Shown: positions 58,910-64,000 of the stretch, one piece after another
How positions within the stretch are numbered: position 1 is the first letter of the stretch
Layout of the letters: each line of letters opens with the position of its first letter
DNA from: Nesterenkonia haasae
GTDB taxonomy: Bacteria; Actinomycetota; Actinomycetes; Actinomycetales; Micrococcaceae
Length of the DNA stretch: 64,000 bases
Direction: 5' to 3'
NCBI RefSeq assembly: GCF_010119385.1
Contig: NZ_VFIE01000018.1
Span: forward strand, 618,375-682,374
Translations under genes and position numbers: made by a program
The notes under the pieces: generated by a model
The model's database searches: none
Seen by the model: only the letters and a program-made list of their open reading frames with translations
What the model was told of the DNA's origin: nothing

Positions 58910-59937
58910 GTAGCCAGACCTCCCTTCCGGCGCTGACGCAGCAGCAGTCCGATGAACACCACTCCTCCGATGACTCCCAGCACCATGGACACCGGGATTT
59001 CGAAAGGCGCAATGATGGTCCGACCAATGAGGTCACAGGCAGTCACGAGCGAGATTCCGACAAGACAGACCCAGGGCAGGTTACTGCGCAGATCGTCACC
59101 GCGCATCAGCGCGACGATATTGGGGACTACCAGGCCGAGGAAGGGCAAAACCCCCACGACAGTTGCAGTGACGCCGGTGGCGACCGCCACCATGGCGGTT
59201 CCCATGAAGAGCACCACGGTGTAGTTGAGCCCTACATTGGTTGCCATATCCTTGCCCAGTCCCGCCACAGTGAACTGGTCAGCCACGATGAACACCAGGA
59301 TGGTGACTCCGGCAACGATCCACATCAATTCGTAGCGCCCCTGGATGACGCCGGTGAAGGAACCCTGAAACCAGATGCCCAACGTCTGGAGTGAATCAGT
59401 GGCCAGCGCCAGGTACGTGGTGAACGAACTGACCACCGCACCGATCATGATCCCAATGATGGGCACTACGAGGCTCGACTTCAGCGATACCCGACGGAGG
59501 AATAGGAAGAACACCATAGTTCCGATGAACGCCATAGCAGTCGCAGCAGACATTCTGGCGAATAGGCTCGCTGACGGCGCTAACCAGATCACCAGAATGA
59601 GTCCCAAGCCTGCCCACTCTGTGGTCCCTGTGGTGGTGGGTTCGACGAATCTGTTCTGGGTCAGCAGCTGCATGATGACCCCGCACATGGCCATCGAGGC
59701 TCCCGCCAGTACGAGTGCTACGGTGCGGGGTACTCGCGTGATGCCGAACATCCAGAAACCGTCCTCTGCGAAGACGTCGAACTGCCCTGTAGTCAGAGAA
59801 AGGACCAGCAGCCCTGCGGTAAGGACAATCGCCATGACAAACGCAGGCGTCCAGAGTCTGCGCACTGGTGAGCGACGGTTCTCGACCAGAATGTCGCGGC
59901 TAGTATCCGCGAGATTGTGACGAAGGCTGCTGGTCAT
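58906..59937 (-). CDS. Siderophore ABC transporter permease (FecCD family, first)
   Basis: The 343-residue FecCD permease has FGITRVPRTVALVLAGASMAMCGVIMQLLTQNRFVEPTT near the first spans, where family members have R.PR...A...GA.LA.SG...Q...NP. ATNVGLNYTVVLF and VGVLPFLGLVVPNI are the coupling and late-span marks. It resembles YclN/CeuB. GGGG precedes ATG 59937 closely. It lies six bases after the binding-protein gene, in one operon. Confidence 0.94.
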   Translation of the reverse strand: MTSSLRHNLADTSRDILVENRRSPVRRLWTPAFVMAIVLTAGLLVLSLTTGQFDVFAEDGFWMFGITRVPRTVALVLAGASMAMCGVIMQLLTQNRFVEPTTTGTTEWAGLGLILVIWLAPSASLFARMSAATAMAFIGTMVFFLFLRRVSLKSSLVVPIIGIMIGAVVSSFTTYLALATDSLQTLGIWFQGSFTGVIQGRYELMWIVAGVTILVFIVADQFTVAGLGKDMATNVGLNYTVVLFMGTAMVAVATGVTATVVGVLPFLGLVVPNIVALMRGDDLRSNLPWVCLVGISLVTACDLIGRTIIAPFEIPVSMVLGVIGGVVFIGLLLRQRRKGGLAT

Positions 59938-59942
59938 ATCCC

Positions 59943-60980
59943 CTACTGGGCGCTCTCCAGGGCGTCAGCGAAGTCATTGAGGAACTCCGTGTAGGCCTGA
60001 ATGTCCTCCGTTAAGTACATGTGCTGAGGCATGTAGACGATCTGGTCCTCTTCGATGGCCGAGACCTGTTGAAGTGCTGGAGACTCAGCGATGAGTTCCT
60101 GCGCAGTGGTGTACTCAGGATCATCCGGGTTCATGCCGTCACGGTCCAGCACAAGGATCCAGTCGGGATTAGAGTCGGCGATGGCCTCAACAGAGATGTC
60201 GTCACCCTCGTGATCGCTGGACTCGTCTTCAACTTCCAGGGCTGGGACAAGGCCAAACTCCTGGAAGACCGGAGACACGCCGCGCCCCGACTGGGGTCCG
60301 GCATAGTTGATGTCTCCTCCGGATGTCACGAGACCCATCACGCTGGACTCACCGTCGTATGCCGCCTCGACACGTTCAGTGGCTTCCTCCAGCGCCTCAG
60401 TCAGCTCCTGCGCCTCAGCTTCGGCATCGAAGATCGTCCCCAGAGTCGTGGTGACATCGACCAGACCGGTGAAGAAATCGTCAGCCTCCAGGGCTTCGTC
60501 AAACTGGAGAATCGTGCTGTCCTCAGGCATCAGGGATGCCATCTCGTCGTAATATTCCATGTACCGCTGGCCGGTGATGACGAGGTCGGGTTCAGCTGCC
60601 ACGATGAGTTCAAGGTTGGGCTCGCGGTGAATTCCCGTGTCGAGAATGTCCTCATCTTCGGCGTAGCCGTGGACGCCTTCACGCATAAGCGCTCGGGGTG
60701 CAACGGTGAGTTCCACGTCCAGGTCCTCGAGTGTCCGGAACAGGCGGTTGTCGAACGCTCCTACCGAGCCGAGCTCATCAGTGCTGATCTCGTGACTGCC
60801 GTGATCATCTTCGATGGTGACTGTGCCGCTGTCGCCATTATCGCTGTTTTCGTCAGCGCTCGCGGCCTCAGCGCCCTCGTTCCCGCCGCATGCTGCGAGT
60901 GCCAGTGTGGCGATGGCCGCCACAGAGAGGAGCTGCAGTGCGCGGGGACGCGCATCTGCAAAAGTGGTGTCGAGTGACAT
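59943..60980 (-). CDS. Siderophore-binding lipoprotein (FecB/CeuE/YclQ family)
   Basis: The 345-residue lipoprotein (Cys31 in LALAAC) has a long acidic linker and the two-lobed periplasmic binding fold of iron-siderophore receptors: GAFDNRLFRTLEDLDVEL, EPNLELIVAAEPDLVITGQRY, GGDINYAGPQSGRGVSPVFQEFGL and SNPDWILVLDRD. It captures ferric siderophore for the downstream permeases and ATPase. ATG 60980 has AGGAGGG ten bases upstream. A DtxR/IdeR-like box lies 26 bases before the start, so iron repression is likely. Confidence 0.95.
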   Translation of the reverse strand: MSLDTTFADARPRALQLLSVAAIATLALAACGGNEGAEAASADENSDNGDSGTVTIEDDHGSHEISTDELGSVGAFDNRLFRTLEDLDVELTVAPRALMREGVHGYAEDEDILDTGIHREPNLELIVAAEPDLVITGQRYMEYYDEMASLMPEDSTILQFDEALEADDFFTGLVDVTTTLGTIFDAEAEAQELTEALEEATERVEAAYDGESSVMGLVTSGGDINYAGPQSGRGVSPVFQEFGLVPALEVEDESSDHEGDDISVEAIADSNPDWILVLDRDGMNPDDPEYTTAQELIAESPALQQVSAIEEDQIVYMPQHMYLTEDIQAYTEFLNDFADALESAQ

Positions 60981-61002
60981 TAAAGGGATACCCTCCTGGT
61001 GA

Positions 61003-61008
61003 ATATTA
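61003..61008 (-). promoter_or_regulatory. Candidate -10 (TAATAT) of the siderophore uptake operon
   Basis: On the minus strand TAATAT lies 22 bases before the binding-protein start and partly overlaps the iron box. The -35 is not obvious. Confidence 0.4.
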
Positions 61009-61025
61009 AGCTAAGGCTGTCCTAA
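61007..61025. promoter_or_regulatory. DtxR/IdeR-type iron box
   Basis: The 19-mer TAAGCTAAGGCTGTCCTAA matches the DtxR/IdeR consensus (TTAGGTTAGGCTAACCTAA, from memory) at 14 of 19 positions, including GGCT and CCTAA. It overlaps the promoter of the siderophore operon. Confidence 0.6.
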
Positions 61026-61106
61026 GCCGATTAGAAACTATCGTGTCGTCTATTGAGGTGCAAGACGTGGTCACTGTGTGTCACGAACGTTTCCACTGCC
61101 CTCGGA

Positions 61107-61112
61107 TACCGT
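61107..61112 (+). promoter_or_regulatory. -10 box (TACCGT) for the methyltransferase gene
   Basis: TACCGT is six bases before GTG 61119. The intervening GGAGGG abuts the GTG and is too close to act as a normal ribosome site. Confidence 0.5.
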
Positions 61113-61118
61113 GGAGGG

Positions 61119-62417
61119 GTGCCTGACGCCGCCGAAAATCCCCTGAAACCTGTGCTCACCCGGGATGCCTGGGAACTGCTCAACTCGCTCCCTGCCTATG
61201 ACCCCAAAACCGCGCAGGAGACCAACCTCACACTCCGAAAGCAGGGGTGGGACGCGGAAACAGCTTCGGCTATTCTCACTCAGCTGCGCCTGCGCCGAGA
61301 CGCACGGCCTAAGTTCGGACTATTCGCCGATCACCTGCTGCTCACCCAGCAGGGGTTGGAACAGGCTACGCGGCTGCCGGTGGCCGCCCGCCATGCCCGT
61401 CGATTCCGCGATGCCGGTCTGTCACACGTGGTGGATATGGGGTGCGGTCTGGGAGCGGACTCGCTAGCTTTCGCCTCTGCCGGGCTCCAGGTCACAGCAC
61501 TGGAGGCAGATGAGACCACAGCCGCCGCGGCCCTCATGAACTTGAGGCCGTTCCCCGAGGCACAGGTGATCCACACCACCGCTGAACGGTGGGCGGCGGA
61601 ACACCTCGCAGCCGGAGGAAGCAGCGGCACGGGGATATGGCTGGACCCCGCGCGGCGCACCGAAAGCTCGCGCCTATGGAAACCGGAAGAATTCAGCCCG
61701 CCCCTGAGCTTTGTGACCGCGCTAGCTGCCACGGGGATTCCCCTCGGCGCAAAACTGGGCCCCGGCATCCCACATGAGCTCATACCGCCAGAGTGCGAAG
61801 CGGAGTGGCTCAGCGTCAACGGAGAGCTTGTAGAAGTCACTCTGTGGTTCAATAACCTGGCCCGGCCCGGCGTACGACGCGCGGCGACGGTGCTGAGCAC
61901 ACCGCTGGAAAAGTCTCTGCCAACGCATGGATACTCATCTGAGACTGAGCCCGGTATGGTAAAGGAGCTGACGTCACCCAACGACTTCGGCCAGGGCGTC
62001 ACGCTTTCGGCGGCTGGTCCGCCTGGACTGCACGGCATTCTGTGGGAACCTGACCCATCGGTTATCCGTTCGGGATTGGTGGCAGAGCTGTGCGAGCAGG
62101 TAGGTGGGCGACTTCTGGACGAACGCATCGCCTACTTCTGCAGTGATGAAGTGGACAACCCCGCACCATCACCGCTGGCGCGGCGATTTCGTGTCACGGA
62201 AGTGATTCCCTTCTCCGCTAAGCGACTCAAGCAGTGGTGCGCTGCACACCATGTCACCAGTATCGACATCAAAAAGCGAGGGGTCGATGTGGCGCCCGAG
62301 CAGCTTCGGCAGCACATCCTGCCGAAGAAGCCCAAGGGCTCGCCCACACACGTCACGCTCGTCATCACGCGGCTGGGAAGCACGCGGCTGGCTGCGGTGG
62401 TAGAGCCCTTGGGCTGA
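61119..62417 (+). CDS. Class I SAM-dependent methyltransferase with THUMP-like C-terminal domain
   Basis: The 432-residue protein has SAM motif I HVVDMGCGLGADSLAFA near residue 110, an acidic ALEADETT strand, and the catalytic-type GIWLDPARR where related enzymes have DPPR or NPPY. The C-terminal region (IKKRGVDVAPEQLRQHIL) fits the THUMP-like domain of a conserved actinobacterial family. RNA is a plausible substrate, but none is proven. GTG 61119 is set by the -10 box; the ORF extends 22 codons further upstream. Divergent from the siderophore operon and convergent with the CopC-like gene. Confidence 0.87.
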   Translation: MPDAAENPLKPVLTRDAWELLNSLPAYDPKTAQETNLTLRKQGWDAETASAILTQLRLRRDARPKFGLFADHLLLTQQGLEQATRLPVAARHARRFRDAGLSHVVDMGCGLGADSLAFASAGLQVTALEADETTAAAALMNLRPFPEAQVIHTTAERWAAEHLAAGGSSGTGIWLDPARRTESSRLWKPEEFSPPLSFVTALAATGIPLGAKLGPGIPHELIPPECEAEWLSVNGELVEVTLWFNNLARPGVRRAATVLSTPLEKSLPTHGYSSETEPGMVKELTSPNDFGQGVTLSAAGPPGLHGILWEPDPSVIRSGLVAELCEQVGGRLLDERIAYFCSDEVDNPAPSPLARRFRVTEVIPFSAKRLKQWCAAHHVTSIDIKKRGVDVAPEQLRQHILPKKPKGSPTHVTLVITRLGSTRLAAVVEPLG

Positions 62418-62434
62418 TTCAGTGGTGGTCTGGC

Positions 62435-63094
62435 TCAGCTCTCTTTGGAGGCACCTTTGCGGCGTCGCACAGCGAACCATGCCACCACGGCCGCCCCAGC
62501 CAGGGCCACTGACAGCGCAACCCAGAACAGAGGCCCTCCCCACTGACCGTTGTCCGTCTCTGAATCAGGTGAGGCGGCGTCGTCATCAGGCTCTTCGGCG
62601 GGAGTCGGATCAGCTGTCTCGGTGCCGGCCTCAGTAGCGTCGGGATCCCCGGGCTGCGCCAGGGTGGCGTCTTCCTGACCTTCAGACAACGGGGCATCGA
62701 CCTCAAAGACGAATCCCTGCTCTTCGCCGTGGCCGTCAGAGTAGACCACGCGGTATCGGACCTCGTACTCGCCATTCGGCAATGGATCCGGAATATCCGT
62801 ACGCATTGTCGAACCATCCACCTGTGCAGGCTCTTCGGAAGCCCAATTCTCCTCATCGGAATCGAGAACCAGGATGTCATTGGCGATCGAGTCACCGGTC
62901 GTTAGGCCCGCACCTGAAAACTCTAGTACTACCTCATGGGGAGGCTCTTCTAAAACCTGATCCGCCTCCGGGTTGGAAGCAATCAGGGTGTCGTGCGCGT
63001 GGGCAGGAGCGGAGGCGGCGGCTCCGAGGGCCACCGCTGCCAGGACCGCGATTCCGAGACGCATCGAAGCTGGTGCCGTGTGTGACATGTGCAT
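62435..63094 (-). CDS. copC: CopC-domain copper-binding protein, membrane-anchored
   Basis: The 219-residue protein has a signal peptide ending at AHA (residue 33), so the mature form starts with His34 (HDTLIASNPEADQVLEEPP), the copper-binding N-terminus of CopC. The second hallmark is YRVVYSDGHGEEQGFVFEV with the Asp/His pair. A Pro/Glu/Asp linker leads to one C-terminal membrane span (LFWVALSVALAGAAVVAWF) and a basic tail. It would bind Cu outside the membrane for resistance or supply. ATG 63094 has AAGGA ten bases upstream; ATG 63088 is an alternative. Confidence 0.9.
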   Translation of the reverse strand: MHMSHTAPASMRLGIAVLAAVALGAAASAPAHAHDTLIASNPEADQVLEEPPHEVVLEFSGAGLTTGDSIANDILVLDSDEENWASEEPAQVDGSTMRTDIPDPLPNGEYEVRYRVVYSDGHGEEQGFVFEVDAPLSEGQEDATLAQPGDPDATEAGTETADPTPAEEPDDDAASPDSETDNGQWGGPLFWVALSVALAGAAVVAWFAVRRRKGASKES

Positions 63095-63139
63095 GTTGAG
63101 GGTGTCCTTTTCGCAAAGTCGATCAAGAGTCGTGTGCGT

Positions 63140-63817
63140 CTACTTCACAAGTGCAGGTGGACCCCGCAAGCTCCGCGGACCAGATCCTAACCAGGTGTTC
63201 GGGACATTTTCTCCGTCTTGGGCGGAGGACATCACCCGTTCTGGGGGGATGTGCGCGACGGGAGCAAGGTCACACAGCGTCAATGCCGGAACGATGCTGA
63301 GCAGCTCGACGATGGCATGAGCGAGCGTCTCGCCAAAGCGAAGCAGGCCGAAGGCAGTCAGGGCTGCCAGCAGGTGCGCTGACACCATCGCAGTATCGGT
63401 CTGCCCCAATACATTATGAGCTGAGCTCTCACTCAGATGAGGCCAACCGGCGGCTTCAGTCGGGCCACCCGACGGGGGGTTGGTTCCATCTGATGTTGTC
63501 CCATGGTGGGCATGTGGACTGCTCGGCAACCCTGAGGAGCCTACAGTCGATGCGGGAAACAGCCCGAAGAGTCCATGCAATATCACCTGGCAGCCCAGCA
63601 CGGCGCCCGCCAGACGGCCAAGACTCAGCGCCTTTCCGGACAGCCGCACGCAGACGGGAACGCTCACTGCCAGAGCCAAGACCACCACGAGGAGGTGAGG
63701 CGAATGGTGCCCAACGGCTGCATGGGCCAGCGCAGCGGACCCCACTGCCACCAGAGCAGCGAGCGCTCCCCGTGTGAGCTGAGCGGGAGCGGAGATCCGC
63801 GGTGCGTCTATGACCAC
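63140..63817 (-). CDS. Integral membrane protein of the copper locus, unknown family
   Basis: The 225-residue protein has about four to five hydrophobic segments, starting LTRGALAALVAVGSAALAHAAV, and a central loop PHAHHGTTSDGTNPPSGG with several His residues that could bind metal. Further membrane segments follow (AHLLAALTAFGLLRF). It lies 45 bases upstream of copC on the same strand. It could be a small CopD-like partner, but I do not recognise a domain. GTG 63817 follows a TAGAAT -10 box by six bases (leaderless), inside a palindromic operator. Confidence 0.72.
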   Translation of the reverse strand: MVIDAPRISAPAQLTRGALAALVAVGSAALAHAAVGHHSPHLLVVVLALAVSVPVCVRLSGKALSLGRLAGAVLGCQVILHGLFGLFPASTVGSSGLPSSPHAHHGTTSDGTNPPSGGPTEAAGWPHLSESSAHNVLGQTDTAMVSAHLLAALTAFGLLRFGETLAHAIVELLSIVPALTLCDLAPVAHIPPERVMSSAQDGENVPNTWLGSGPRSLRGPPALVK

Positions 63818-63823
63818 AGCTTG

Positions 63824-63829
63824 ATTCTA
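63824..63829 (-). promoter_or_regulatory. -10 box (TAGAAT) of the copper locus promoter
   Basis: On the minus strand TAGAAT is six bases before GTG 63817 and is formed by one arm of the TTCTACA palindrome. The hemA promoter has the same -10 in the same relation to the palindrome. Confidence 0.55.
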
Positions 63830-63841
63830 CAGCCTGTAGAA
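63825..63841. promoter_or_regulatory. Palindromic operator TTCTACA-N3-TGTAGAA at the copper locus
   Basis: A perfect 7-3-7 inverted repeat covers the -10 of the minus-strand copper genes and lies about 115 bases upstream of the plus-strand gene at 63955. It has the same core as the sites at hemQ and hemA/hemE. Confidence 0.65.
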
Positions 63842-63915
63842 AAGCATCAACCGAGCCCGAGAACCCTGACCAGGGGCGCAGCAAGAGCATATGATTAAGG
63901 TGAACCCCACACCGG

Positions 63916-63951
63916 AACCTCCAGTTAGCTGGTGAACCTAGGAAAGAGGTT
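63916..63951 (+). promoter_or_regulatory. 5'-leader hairpin that could hide the ribosome site
   Basis: AACCTC at 63916-63921 can pair with GAGGTT at 63946-63951, which contains the ribosome site of the next gene. A near-palindromic CCAGTTAGCTGG lies in between. A TATGAT around 63891 may be the promoter -10. The fold is only inspected by eye. Confidence 0.35.
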
Positions 63952-63954
63952 GTA

Positions 63955-64000
63955 ATGAACAAGGACGTTCACGCGACACCGACCACCGTCCCTTTCGACT
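63955..64000 (+). CDS. Start of an unidentified gene (first 15 codons)
   Basis: ATG 63955 is preceded by AGAGG at five bases and opens a frame MNKDVHATPTTVPFD that leaves the window. Too little is visible for a functional call. It is divergent from the copper locus and shares its operator region, so it may belong to metal or redox metabolism. Confidence 0.6.
   Translation, partial: MNKDVHATPTTVPFD

Noticed and set aside
59375-59920. Plus-strand 181-codon frame opposite the siderophore permease
   Set aside because: It is a complement of a membrane-protein gene and has no recognisable domain.
60021-60977. 318-codon plus-strand frame opposite the siderophore-binding gene
   Set aside because: It is long, but fully antisense to a clear lipoprotein gene and without domain features.

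Overview
The window reads as chromosomal DNA of a Gram-positive actinobacterium, most likely of the order Micrococcales (Micrococcaceae-like). Evidence: moderately high GC, an AdnA/AdnB helicase-nuclease pair and UvrD2 in the neighbourhood known from mycobacteria and arthrobacters, a UPF0182 protein, an actinobacterial acyl-CoA carboxylase cluster with an epsilon subunit, a coproporphyrin-type heme pathway with HemQ, and very acidic exported proteins that hint at halotolerance. I cannot name the genus from sequence alone. I see no tRNA or rRNA genes, CRISPR arrays, insertion sequences or prophage, and no gene-free stretch longer than about 280 bases. None of the roughly 50 genes looks like a classical dedicated transcription factor.

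Layout. 1-6.3 kb (minus): UPF0182 membrane protein (cut by the window start), a PDZ/Lon-type secreted protease, a zincin-like DUF2342 protein and a ThiF-like Rossmann protein. 6.4-20.8 kb: YgjP-type metallopeptidase, uvrD2, a phosphotransferase-fold protein with a disordered tail, an MFS exporter, a PdxH-like flavoprotein, the double-strand-break resection pair adnB/adnA, a DnaQ-like exonuclease and a small membrane protein. 21.0-30.6 kb: a LysE exporter and an almost complete heme pathway, with hemA on plus and hemE-hemG-hemQ-hemC-hemD-hemB-hemL on minus. 30.8-35.9 kb (plus): release-factor-like protein, NAD+ DNA ligase, inositol monophosphatase and fructosamine kinase-like genes. 36.0-45.2 kb (minus): sodium/alanine symporter, gatCAB, PP2C phosphatase, adenylate cyclase, PH-domain protein and birA. 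45.2-49.7 kb (minus): unusual glycosidase, sugar-binding lipoprotein and SDR. 49.9-54.4 kb (plus): accD-accE-maf-accA. 54.4-57.1 kb (plus): PQQ-type sugar dehydrogenase lipoprotein, M50 protease and a lipoprotein of unknown role. 57.1-61.0 kb (minus): four-gene siderophore ABC importer behind a DtxR/IdeR-like box. 61.1-64.0 kb: class I methyltransferase, CopC-like protein, a His-containing membrane protein and the first 15 codons of a plus-strand gene.

How it fits together. BirA would biotinylate AccA. The adenylate cyclase could feed a CRP/GlxR-type regulator, and one good CRP-like site lies upstream of the symporter. Iron uptake, heme synthesis and a copper locus all occur here. The most interesting signal is a 17-bp palindrome, TTCTAC-N5-GTAGAA, seen at hemQ, between hemE and hemA, and at the copper locus. 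At two of the three places it overlaps the -10 box directly. This suggests one repressor that coordinates heme and copper supply, perhaps for heme-copper oxidases.

A second window-wide feature is frequent leaderless architecture. A TANNNT -10 box lies 6-9 bases before the start codon in about 14 genes, and I used this to choose several start codons.
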